A stretch of DNA of 64,000 nt from Puccinellia tenuiflora (taxonomy: Eukaryota; Streptophyta; Magnoliopsida; Poales; Poaceae): positions 1,465,930-1,529,929 of the forward strand of contig QRDG01001831.1 in the NCBI GenBank assembly GCA_012064385.1, written 5' to 3'. Below the pieces are notes generated by a model. It was not told the origin of the DNA. It made no database searches and saw nothing but the letters and a program-made list of their open reading frames with translations. Position 1 is the first letter of the stretch. Every line of letters starts with the position of its first letter. A program made the translations under genes and the position numbers. Below, in pieces: positions 35,528 through 47,200 of the stretch.

Positions 35528-38500
35528 AATCTCCCCCATTTTGGTAATTGATGACAATCCCTTTTTAAGAGGGTTTATATAATGAATAAAGCATCCTTGT
35601 AAGACAAACAAGCAAGGATGCAAAGCGCATTAAAGGCAAATGCAACAAAAGCATAAAACCCAAATTCCCTTAAACCCTCTAAACTTCTCCCCCATTGGCA
35701 TCGATTGGCGAAATGGGAAGAAAAATTTAGAAGGCCAATATAATAAGAGTTCCTCCAAAAGGTGTGCATTGCTCAAGATATGAGTGTGTAAATAAATGCA
35801 CATATCCATTGACGAATAATTAGAGGAAATCAAACTATATTGAGGATCCAAAGATTGCAAAAGGATGAAATCATTCTAAACATCTCCACAAAGGAGAAAA
35901 GCAATCGAGAGATCCAAATGTTCTAAATAAAAATGAGGAAGCTCCCTATTGTTCATGCAATATTGAGGAGTGCACAAATATGGAATCCTCACTCCCCCAA
36001 AATCATCTAGAACACGCAACAAGTGCAAGTGTGCATAAAGCAAAAACAAATCATAGCACTTGCACCAAAGATATGGCTGAGCCATAAGGAGATACCAATT
36101 TTTAAAGATTCAACATAAGATAGGCCCAACCGAGATAAAAGGATCTTTTCAAAGAGAATATGTTCACGAGCTCAAGGATACCAATTGGAAACTAAAACCA
36201 ATTGAAAAAGCCAAGAGCTAGTGAGAACATTTAGCCAATAAAATCAACATGCTCACCGTGATAAGCATGAAGACAAAGATCTTCAAAAAATGTGAGTGCG
36301 CAAAGATGCAAATAGAAAAGAGACAAGCACTCACGAGACAAATTTGGGGCCACCAAGGAATTATAGATGAAAAACAAGGTGGCTCGAAAGAAATGGGATA
36401 CCAACTAAAAGGTGACCTATCTCATATGTACAGGTTTCTAAGTAGACAAATCGTTGATGATATACATCCACAAAGAAACTTGCACATATGAAATAGTTGA
36501 TGAAGTAAAGACCAAGGTATCCAAACGGAAGTCATAAATATACAAACGAGATTGTTGCTTAAAAGCATAGCACATAGCTCAAATTTTTCTCATTGTATAT
36601 AAATGAACTTCAAAAATATCAAAGACATCACACATATCACTAAGGGAACAAGAGATAGTGGAGATGCTTTGAGATAGGCAACAAGTATCACAATCAAATA
36701 AAACCAATTGAAGAAAGGTTTTTGCAATTTCATCACAAATATCACAAAGATATATCAAGTGAAGGAAAAAGGCCAAAACCACAACAATTGCACATAAACG
36801 CTTTCATGCCAAGAAGCAACCTACACAAGGTTGATACTAGAAAAGTATGCATGAGATAGATACTTGTTACCGAGATACATTGACGATGAAGATGATGAGA
36901 GTTTGTTTATCATCAAAGCTTGACTCTTATAATCATATGGTGAGAACACCTTCCTTATGAATGAGGCAAGCATCCAATGCATCTCCATTGTACCTAAAAC
37001 AAAATTCAAGCACAAAATGGTTCCCAAACTCATTGGGTCCCATAGTAGTTAGATGAACTACAATATATAACTCCACATAAATATGTGCATATAGATATGA
37101 AATTGAATTTCATGCACATCTTAGCCGATTTAGGATTCGGTGGAGTATCCCCTATATATTGGAACTAGAGAGACTAGCATGCCATAAAATATATATACTA
37201 GTAAATATGCATGCATAGACTTACAAGAACCAAACGAGATACAATTTGGACAAAGACACCAAGTAAACCAAGAAGAGAGCACACCAAAGTGTGACGCAAA
37301 AAGGTTGTCCAAATTATATCAAATCCAAATCAACACATGATTGAGGAAAAAAAATCAAATCAACATATGATTGATTCCAAAACACATCAATACATAAAGT
37401 GTGATATCAATAGGAATCAAATCAAACAATACATGATTGAAAAGAAACCAATTGAAAATAATATACCACTAGGAGAAAAGATACCAAGGAGAGGATAATA
37501 CTTGACCAGAATCAAGTAAAGAAAAATAAAGCAATAAGGTATCAAAACTCCCACAATAAATATCAATTGAAACAAATATCTATGGAGGAGATATTAAATT
37601 CCAATTAATATCAATTGAAGGTACCAAAACATAAGATAAAGAATCAAAAGCCCATTGAAAGGATCAAATATTTATAGATAGGATAGTGTTCTAAATAAAA
37701 AGGAATGCTCCCCCAAGATTAATGCATTATCTTAGATATTTGCATTTGAATGCAAAATGCACATACAAGGGATCATTACTCTCCATATTTTATTTACAAC
37801 ACTAAACACTACCAATTGAAAGATTAGGATTCATGCAAGAGGTAAGGAAGGCAATAAATAAGGCAATTCAACGCAAGAGCCAATGCGAAGATGGTCTACA
37901 AAATCCACCACAATTACTAGTATCACTTGTCATGGACAAGGAGTATATAGAGATATTTCTCGGTGGTATATAGGAATGATGTTCAAGACCAACTTCACAA
38001 CAAACAAGCATATGGCAAGAAATAAGAAATAAAGCACCATTTAAAAAAAAGGTTTGTTGGTAGTTTCAACTATTCGAACCAACCGGCAAAGCCATGGTTA
38101 AAATGAAATGAAACAAATGGTTTCTCACATAATATATGGAAATGCATATTAGAGAAAAACCACACCAAGCAAACTCACACAAACAAGAGCCAAAGGATAG
38201 CCAAAAGGAAATTTGGAACTTGTTCGAGCAAACATGCCACAAAGGAATGAGATAATATATAATATCAAATCTAAGTGGCAAACCTCAAATGTTCACATTT
38301 TGTGGGATTGTAATATGCACATAGCTTATTACTCCCCCATAATGTGATAGTTCATTTTATCTAAGCAAGAGGCAAATAAAACCAACTAGAGAGATTAATG
38401 GACATTGCAGAATTTGAATTTCTCATGGATATGACATACCACATAGTAGCTAGATAATATTGAAATATCAATGCTAGGTGGTGTGCCCCATGTCCACACA

Positions 38501-38906
38501 TTTTTAGGTTTGTGAAGTGCACAAAGCACATCACTCCCCCAAAATGGGATAGTCCATTAATATCTCAAAGAGCCAAATAAAATCCACACAAGATCCAATA
38601 AAGCTCAACACAAAGTTACACATACATGATACACAACTAACATACACAACCTTGAATAACAAGACAAGTAGGAAAGTAGCATATCATATACAAGCACATG
38701 CTAGGAACAAAACTAACACATGCAAGGGAGCAAGCAACTTTCAATGTATATATGAATTAAATACAAGTTACCACAAGGAGGAAGCATTGGATATGAGATA
38801 GAAAAATATATTCCAATTGACTTGGCTTGAGGAAATACAACCATGAAGATCCCTTAATTCTTCAAAAGTAGCCAAGTCTCCAATTTCCTCTACAAACACC
38901 TATTGA
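35528..38906 (-). mobile_element. Non-coding interior of the gag-only element
   Basis: About 3.4 kb, A-rich on the plus strand (T-rich in element sense), with no frame above about 90 codons and no pol motif. It begins at the polypurine tract and ends at the gag stop codon. Words such as ACTCCCCCA/ATTACTCCCCCATAATG recur several times (around 35530, 35995, 38333, 38541), each a G-rich GGGGGAGT tract in element sense. They are possible internal polypurine tracts. Confidence 0.75.
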
Positions 38907-41698
38907 TCAAGTTTGAGCTTGTTGGTCCCCAACCAAGTTGGGTCCTAAGAGGTTAGTCATAATAGGCTTGGGAACCCAAATGGTTCTTTTCTTGACACCA
39001 CTTTGAGTCCCCACATATTTGGCAAACACATTGCCAATTCTACCCTTCCCAAGAGAATAAACATCATCAATTATGATAGGGTTGGATGAGGTACCGTTAG
39101 TGCATGAGGAAGCAAAGTGACCCTTGCCACGGCAAAGGTAGCAACATCGACTCTTCTCTTTCTTCTTAATAGGCTCCTCAACTTGAGGAGCATTGACTTG
39201 AGTCTTCTTAGGAGGTGGCCGTTGTTCAACTCGTGGAGGACCATGAGATTGAACAAGAGGCCTCTTCCCTAGTTGCTTCTCACTAAGAGGCTTCTTCTTC
39301 ATTGGGCAATCCCGAACATGATGCCCTTCTAGCTTGCACTTGAAGCAAATGATCTTGGCCGGATTCTTGACTTGAACTTGACCATTCTTCTTATCAATCT
39401 TGGACTTGATCTTGTTGTTGGAGTTGAATCCAAGTCCACTCTTGTCATTAGGGGATTGTTGCACACTAAACATGTTGGTAAGTGCACTCTTCCCTTCATG
39501 ACGCTTTTCCAAGTCTTTTTTCAAAGAAGTGACTTGGGCCTTGAGGTCTTTTATTTCCTCTACATGGTTAGTGGCAACAAAAGCACTAGAGGAAGTAGAA
39601 GCTTCATTGTTAGAGCAACAAGGCAAAGCAAGTAATTCATCACATGATGTTTCAACATTTTGAGTGGATGAACTACTAGTACTAGCACATGGCATTATGG
39701 CATTTTTAGTTGAAGTTGTGCTATTATCCACATGAGGCTCACAAGATGTTACCTTTGTAGTGATGGCCTCATGAGCTAACTTTAGACAAGCATAGGATGC
39801 TAGAAGATCATCATTAGAGCTAGAAAGCTTTTCATGACTTTCTTCCAACTTCCCATACTTGCTAGTTAGCAACTCAAGTTGAGCCCTTAGCTCAACATTC
39901 TCCTTCAAAATCGATGCTTCACAAGAAATGGAGTTTGTAGCACAAGCATCATTAACATTAGGAATAGAAGAAGAAAGCTTAGCAAGCTCTTCATTTAATC
40001 TAGCATTTTACTTTTTCGTGACTTTATATTTAGCATGAGCATGGTCACGTTCTTTAATGATTTTAGCAATTATATCATTGTGAGACTCCTCAATATTTTC
40101 TAGTTTCTCCTCAAGAGAGGCCCGAGTCTCTTGCTCTTCCTCAAGAGCATCTTCTAACGAAGCTTTCTCCATAGCATCATCTCTTTCAATCTTACCCTTT
40201 TCTTCAAGGCTAGCTTCCAAAGCCTCAATAGTTTCCCCGCGCTCAACAAGGGCGCTCATGATTTCATAGAGATTATCACAAGCATTTTTATTTTTTGAAA
40301 GAACCTTAAGAATCATTAGACCTTTATCATGAAGGAGAGCATCATTATTTTTTTTTGAAGGGCAAACAGTGGGGAAAAAACCCCACTGCAATTTTTATTA
40401 ATTTAGGGGGGTATAATACAACAGATATTTACAAAAGCTTGCCTCTTCAAAAAATGGGTAAAAAAGAAGAAAAAACTAGGCTACTCTGCAAACTAAGTCT
40501 GCTTCTCTAACCAAGCTTTGAATTGATCAACATGTTTGGCTTTGATTCTGAATTTGAGCCAGTTCAGTTCAGTATAAAATATGGCTTTCCACTTCTCCAT
40601 AGAAGGCGTCTCATTTCTAAAGATCATGTTGTTCCTTATCATCCAAATACCCCAACTGGCCAGAATTATTATGTCACTGAAGAAAGGTATATTCAGTTTA
40701 TCTCTCAGGTCAAAAAGACCTTCATAAAAAGTCAGACTCATGCTTCTGTTAGGACAAATAAAATCCCAGCATTGCACAGCAAAAGGACATGTCCAGAAAA
40801 GATGGAGTAAAGTTTCTTCCTGCCCACAATGGAGGACATCATGCTTCTGTTAGGACAAATAAAATCCCAGCATCATTATTTTCCTCATCATCTTTTTCAT
40901 CATTATTATCATTCTCATTATCATTGCTAGAAGAAGATTTAGCCATAAGGCAATGAGAGGTGGATGAAGAGGAACAATTAATTTTTGAACTACTCAAGTT
41001 CACATCTTGTTGCATAGCAAATTGGGTTTCCTCTACATTATTATTAATGCAAGAGTTAGAGGAAACACAAGCATTTTTATCATGGCAACAAGATAAAGCA
41101 AGCATATCATAAAGAGATTTATCCAAGCAATTTTTAGATGATATGCAAGGACTATCAACACTAGCATGTAAATCATTTATAGCGCTATGTGTGTTTAGGT
41201 GCAAAGATGAAGCATTGCAACAAGATAGAGATAAATGATCATCAACAATGAGCTCACTATCAATATTGCAAAACCTATCACTACTCACCATCACATTAGT
41301 TTGTGGCTTACCACATTTTGGTGAAGTAGATGAAGACGAGAGCTCGTCACGGCCGGAGGTGGAGGGAGAGTAATCCTCCTCAATAGCGTTGGACACTCCA
41401 TATGAAGCTTGGTCCAAAGCTCATGAGCATTCCGTAGAGGCAAGATTGACTCGAAAACTACAACACTCACAAATTTGCAAAACTCATTAGAAGCTAGAGC
41501 ATCTAGATATAAGTTTTTCTCATCCTCTAAAGTCGTACTTTCGTAATCCTTTGGAAGAGAAAAAACTATATCTAAGATACGCTCAATATTGGGGTCCAAG
41601 ACCCGTAAATGACTAAGCATATGAGTTTTCCTAACATTATAATTTGTGCCATTGAATATAAACATGGAATCGTGCACTAATCCTCTAAACTACATCAT
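38907..41698 (-). pseudogene. gag: gag relic of the gag-only element
   Basis: Minus strand, in order. An ATG-ATG pair at 41693-41698 is followed at once by TAG (41690-41692). The N-terminal UBN2-like domain follows, with HELWTKL near 41400. A frameshift lies near 41390-41417. Next come a serine/asparagine-rich segment and a LINE insertion (40352-40868), then an acidic coiled-coil region ending in TAA at 40008-40010. The same frame continues into 39908-38907 with more coiled coil and two CCHC zinc knuckles, CFKCKLEGHHVRDC and CYLCRGKGHFASSC. The frame closes at TGA 38907-38909 without reaching protease or pol. Several independent breaks make it non-functional. Confidence 0.88.
40338..40882 (-). 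mobile_element. LINE 3' fragment (517 bp) with perfect 14-bp duplication, inside gag
   Basis: AGCATCATTATTTT occurs at 40338-40351 and at 40869-40882. Between them, on the minus strand, is the last roughly 95 codons of a LINE ORF2 (40493-40777; WDFICPNRSM, ILASWGIWMIRNNMIFRN), a 3' untranslated region and a short poly(A) (T-run at 40351-40356). A 33-base stretch at about 40738-40772 is repeated at the 5' edge (40838-40870). Confidence 0.92.
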
Positions 41699-41733
41699 TA
41701 CTCTCTAGGCGGTAAAGCCAAAAAAGAGAGACG

Positions 41734-41749
41734 AGACTCTGATACCAAT
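41734..41749 (-). other. Primer binding site of the gag-only element
   Basis: Minus strand reads ATTGGTATCAGAGTCT next to the LTR end ...TTCTTTCA. TGGTATCAGAG matches initiator tRNA-Met. It fixes 41750-43977 as the 5' LTR. Confidence 0.85.
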
Positions 41750-42751
41750 TGAAAGAACAAACTATGCCTAGATGTCGCCTAGAGGGGGGGTGAATAGGCA
41801 ATTAACACTTTTTCTATTTAAGGGCTTGATAATTGCGAAATAAAACTATGTGTTTAAATTAACAAGCCAACAACCTAAATTACTAGGTTTACCTATGTGC
41901 ACCAATAACTTATGCTAAGCAAGGCAAGCAACAAGGTGATAGCAAGATATAAACTTCAAGCACGAAGGCTATCACAATGTAAATTGCATAAGTAAAAGGC
42001 TCGGGTATAGAAATAACCGAGGCACGCGGAGACGAGGATGTATTCCCGAGTTCCTCCTTGTTAAGGGAGTACGTCTTGTTGGAGGGGTGCGAGCTCGCCA
42101 CAAGAGGCCTACTCAAGATGCCACAAAGGCCTCACCCTATTCTCCGATGAACCGCACCCAAGGGTTTGGTTCACCTTCCACTATCAGAATCCTTCGAGGC
42201 GGATTCCGGAGCCCTTTTACAACTTCCTTGGGGCACACACCCACAACTCAATTGGGGGCTCCCAAAATGTGCCGAAGCTTCACAACTCGAAGTCTTCGCG
42301 GCACCTCCAACCGTCTAGGGTACACAATGCACCCAAGAGGCACAAGCTCTTGGGAACACAATGCACCCAAGAGTAACAAGCTTCTCAACCTTCAACTTCA
42401 CGTATCACCGTGGAGAGAGCAACCCGATGCAACAAATACAAGAGGCAAGAACACACAAAGTGGTCAAGTCCTTCACTCTCAAATTCCAACCAAGCAACAA
42501 ATGCTTTGGGGGGAATAAGAGAGGAAGAACAAAGGGGATGAACACAAAGCAACCCCAAAATCTAGATCCACTAGTTCCCCTCACTTAGAGGAGATTTTGA
42601 TTGGTGGAATGGTAGATCTAGATCTCTCTCTTTTCCCTCTAATTTGAGGCAAGAAGCATGGAGTAATAGAGAGAAAACCAAGCTTCAAGAGGTCAACAAT
42701 GGGGGGCAAAGACGTGCTAGGAAGCTCTGGTCACTTTGGGTAAGAAGGGGG

Positions 42752-42761
42752 CCTTTTATAG
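42752..42761 (-). promoter_or_regulatory. TATA-like box in the 5' LTR
   Basis: CTATAAAAGG on the minus strand. The palindromic CCGGAG repeats lie just upstream in the direction of transcription. Confidence 0.65.
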
Positions 42762-42796
42762 GTCCCCACGAAAAAGAGCCATTGCAGAAAACTTAC

Positions 42797-42960
42797 CCCG
42801 AAGACTCCGGTCTGCCCAGGCCGGAGACTCTGGCCCAAACCGGAGACTCCGGGGTCATTCCGGGGTGTCTCCGGCAGGGCAACAGAGCCGCGCCACCCGT
42901 TCGACGAAAAAACAAAGTTTCAGACCAGAGACTCCGGTCTAGGGCCGGAGACTCCGACCT
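42797..42960. repeat. CCGGAGACTCCGG repeat cluster (5' LTR)
   Basis: Five near-copies in the same order and spacing as 34357-34516. Variants seen include CCGAAGACTCCGG, CCGGAGACTCTGG and CCAGAGACTCCGG. Most are C-to-T or G-to-A changes at CpG. Confidence 0.78.
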
Positions 42961-43977
42961 ACAGAAAAACTGCAAAAACAGCAAAATGAAAACTGTAATA
43001 ACTTTTTCACCCGGACTCCGATTTCGATGATCTTGGGCTCATTGGAACCGCAACGAAGAGCTCTGCAAGATCATGCAGAGAAACATCATAGTCCTACAAT
43101 GGAGAATAAAACCAAATGTAGAAAGGTAAACCTTCTCTAAAAAGGAACAACCGGTAAATTCTCCAACATCAGAAACCAACAAGTTTTACATCAAGACTCC
43201 GTTTCCTATGATATTGGGCTTGTTTCAAAGATAATCACAAGCCCTACAAGATCATGCATATACACATCATAGTCCATCATGTGAGGAGGAAATCATAAGG
43301 AGAGAGTTTGACCTCTCTTAGAAGAGACAAGCCGGTAAAACCTCCAATATAAAAAACGCAAGAAGATATTCATGAATTCCGTTTTGATGAACTAGAGCTT
43401 GGTATGGAGATGAACACAAGCTCTAAATTCTCACATGGATAAAAGCCAAATAACAACCAAGAAAGATGATTGCAAAGATGCAAAGGTTTGTGCTCTCTAC
43501 TACGATACGATCAAGATATTCGGTCGAGAGCCCCTCTTGATAGTACGGTTAACTATCCTATAATCTGGTCTCTCACTAACATCATGAGACCGGTAAAATA
43601 GAAACCCTATCAAGATCATACCTTTGCCTTGCGCATAAATCCACTTGAGGTCGAAGAAGATGATCTTCATCTCCTCAAGACGCACCACCTTTATTGATTG
43701 CGCTTTGCTTGGTGAAGATTCACTTGTTGCTCCCCCATACACCAATATGGGAGAAGCACTCTTCGACATATCTTCACTTGGACATGAGTGTTGATCATCC
43801 CGCACTTAGCCTTGATCAACACAAACTCTTCTTTTTCTTCCCTTAGCCTTGATTCCAACATATGGAGATCAAGCAACGCAAATGGACACACCTACAAATA
43901 TAGCTCAATGCAAACATTAGTCCATAGAGATTGTCATTAATTACCAAAACCACACATGGGGCAACCATGCACTTTTA

Positions 43978-44214
43978 GGTGGTCCACAGAGGCCAAGGGT
44001 CGCCCTGCCCCTGGTGGCTCGCCTCCGTACCCCCTTCTGGCTCCGTAGCTTATTTCCAAAAATAATAACTCCTGTAATTTCCGGGAATTTTTTGAGCTTC
44101 GCAGGTTATTTGTCTTGATAGGTACTTTTCCAGCTGATTCCAGACTCCGGCAGACGCATCCCCCAAAAATGCAAAACATGCAAAATAAGATAAAATAACA
44201 TAAGTAATGTATCA
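43978..44214 (-). repeat. Right (5') part of the split LTR 32149-44214
   Basis: Starts with the right GGTGG copy (43978-43982). On the minus strand the LTR begins TGATACATTACTTATG at 44214. A 13-bp AT-rich spacer separates it from the next element. Confidence 0.65.
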
Positions 44215-44227
44215 CAATATGAAATAT

Positions 44228-47200
44228 TGTAACACCCCAAAAATTCGTCCCTAATTTTAGTGGTGTTTTCCCACACCTGAAAACCTTTTTCTACTTTCAA
44301 AATGTTTTCTTTGAACCGGATGGTCTTTGTCTTGACTTTGGTTTCCCCTCTTGGAAATTTCCCAGCAATCCCCGATCCTTGTCGACCTCCACCTTAATTC
44401 CGTGCCATTGTTTTGTTGGTCAGACACTCGTTCCATTTGGAATTTCCAAAACCCCTCCCATCGATTCCACCAAAAGCCACTGCCACAATTGTATCTTGAA
44501 ATAAATTCCACCAAGCTACCATATGGTTCCCTCATACGTATACCTCACTCCCATGGAAGAACATTTCGTGGTCCCATGCAATACTTCCAAATTTATTCCT
44601 CTCCTCTATTATGCCATTTTCAATCCAGAAATTATCTGGACACCTTCCACTCATCCAAAAATTCTGCAATTTTGGCGAGGAGCATGCTTTAACCTCCTGA
44701 ACATTTCACTCCATTAGACCAACCTTATTTGAGCAATATTTGAGGTACTTCCTTTGTAATGCCCTTTTCTTGCCTGATTGTGATTTCCAAAGCAACCCCT
44801 AGCTACAAAAATCATTTGGCATTGCCACTTTGCCAAGTTGACAAGATCCCCTACACAACCCCACCTCCCCAATATCAGATCAAGATTATTTGAGGAAGTG
44901 CTTTTGGCATACCCATGCCATTAGGGCATTTTCGGACACCAATTTATTTGACCAACCTCCAGGTATCCAATTGATCCCAAACTTCACAGACATACTACAT
45001 ACACCTATCCTGGCCTACTTTGAATTTTGGGGATTTTTCTGAGGTGTGTAAAGCCTTGGTCATTTCATCGAACACCTTCGGCCATTTTCGAAACCCAAAA
45101 ATGTTTACACATGAGACCGTCTCCATTTTGGCTGAAACTTGACCACGTTGCTCATATACCAGTACAACATCACCAGTAAAAATCCCAGTTCCATTGGCTT
45201 AGGGGAAGTCCAGTTTCTTTCCATCGAACACCTTGTGTGCGTTTGAATTTCGGAGAACTTTGTGTTACCAAGTGTGGAGTTCTTGCAGGTGACCCTTGTT
45301 GTAGCGTAGGCCTCGTCCTTAGCAACCCGTGGGTACCTTCCTTTTCCTTTTGGTGCCCTAGATCATCGGGAACGCGACGATGCCGCTCGCGTCGCGCTCC
45401 GGACGTCCAGGACGCGCGCTTTGGCAAGACCTAATTCCGCTTCTACCATGGTTGGTGCCTAATCCGCCTGCTGCAGTACGCCTCGTGCTCCACTTTGCAT
45501 CCAGCACGGCAGCATCATCCCCTCCCTCCCCTTATCTCTCCCCTGTAGCCGGAGAAACGTAAGCCATTACCTCAAGAGCAAGTTAATGGCCAACCGGCCA
45601 CCACCTAACTCTCCCCACCCCCTGCCTATAAAGCCCCCTCCCGAGCTCCCCTGCGCGTCCATAAGCTCCCTCCCTCCCCCTGGAACCTCCACTGCTCTGT
45701 TTAGCTGCGGAACGGCGGAGCTCTGCTCCGTTTCGGCCATGGACGTCGACGTCGGTTCACGGACCACGGCGAGCTCCTGACCGAGCTGTTCTTCGATTAA
45801 ACCGGTGGGATGGTTCCCCTTGGTCTCCTCTCCCTCCTAGACAAGGCTGTTTGCTAAATGGTGCTCCGTAGCCTCGGCACCGTCTCCGTCTGCCAGCGGC
45901 GAGCTCGCGGGTGCGCACCGTGGCGGCAGTCCCCGTGCTTCCCCGGGTCCGTGGCCTCCATCTCCGACGGCGGCGCAGAAGGCAGCCCTTCCCGAGCCCT
46001 CGCCGCGTCCCCTAGCCCGCCCCTTCGACGACAACATCGCCGTCATGTCCGCCATGGCCGCACCACGGTGGTCGCGGGCGCCGCACGCGGAGGCCATCCC
46101 CGGCCATGCCCTGCGCGCCCCTGGCCGCGGTGTGGCACGGCGACCAAGCCGTCCTCAGCCCCCCCACCGTCGGCGTCCTCCCGGGAGCCGCCATGGCTAG
46201 GCACCGTCCATCCCGCGCGCGTGCGCGTACGACCATGGCCGAGCTGGGCCAGCTCGAGGGCGACGCGGCCGCACCTCTCCCTCCTCCGTCCTAAGTCGTC
46301 CCCGGCGCGGTGGGGAGCAGCGCGCCGCCCAATCCGTCGGCCGGCGGCCCGGCCGTCCACAACGGCGTCGGTCTTCCCCGTGCACTCCCGTACGTGAGCT
46401 AAGCAAGAAGAAGCCAATCGTTCATTATGTGCTAGCTAAAAGCGTATTCGTTTTTTTCACAGCTTTACGCTTTCCAAAAGAAGAAGACGTATTTCCCGGA
46501 TCTACGCGAACAGCCCAGCCCAGTCAGAAACAGCCCGTGCTGTTTTTTTTTCTTTCTCTCGAGAGGGCAGTGATTAGCTAATCATCGCTTGACCGTATCT
46601 TTTGAACCGTAGCTTCGTTTGAGGTGATTCAAATTTGTAAATTCATATTTTAAAAATATCTATCCAGTGGTATAGGTGTGTCCCGCGGTACCGGCAAACC
46701 GACACCCTACACCGTGACGTCCGTGACCCTCCAAGACAAATGGCGACGATCTCCGAAGGCAAGCTAACCAGTTGCTATGAGCCCAGTCTAATTTATCTCG
46801 CTATGTTTTGCTTGCTAGTCGATGTTGATGTTGGTTCCTATGATTTCATGTGTATACTTTCATGCTATGTTTATTTCGAGCTTAGATAGCAATGCCATGT
46901 TTAATTTCTAGCATAGATAGTGATGCCATGTTTCATTCATCATCCATGTATGCATTAGATTGATGTATGAATTATCTGTGCGCTCGCACTTGCGTGGCTT
47001 TGACAACTAAATAACAAAAACATGCATTGATTGTTTGCTTCTTCTTCTTCGCCGAGGTGAGGAGCGGACGGATGTCGTCTTATGATCCTCGGGGTTGGGG
47101 GCATTTGCCAAAAGAGTTATTTTCTTCTTGTCCCTCCGTCAAATATGGTTGGCGTAGACCACCCGGACTGCGATGCTTGGGAGCTGACTTTTCATTTGGT

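Larger units (their letters stand above)
33330..43977 (-). mobile_element. Complete gag-only LTR retrotransposon (10.6 kb), probably copia-type
   Basis: Minus orientation: 5' LTR 41750-43977, PBS, gag relic, 3.4 kb non-coding stretch, polypurine tract, 3' LTR 33330-35527, with a GGTGG duplication on both sides. The LTR reads TAAAAGTGCATGG...TTCTTTCA on the minus strand, so it does not start with the canonical TG; the duplication supports that boundary. No protease, integrase or RT is present, so it is non-autonomous. Gag with two zinc knuckles and a UBN2-like N-terminus suggests copia. It inserted into the LTR 32149-44214 and itself carries a LINE fragment. Confidence 0.85.
41750..43977 (-). 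repeat. 5' LTR of the gag-only element, ~2.2 kb
   Basis: Pair of 33330-35527. It contains the TATA-like CTATAAAAGG (minus) at 42752-42761 and five CCGGAGACTCCGG-type repeats at about 42797-42960, each with different single-base changes from the 3' LTR copies. It ends at the right-hand GGTGG. Confidence 0.9.

Noticed and set aside
45858..46397. 179-codon frame repeated as 52556-53050
   Set aside because: Repeated only because both lie in paired LTRs. The sequence is low complexity, the frames do not match each other exactly, and opposite-strand frames are equally long.
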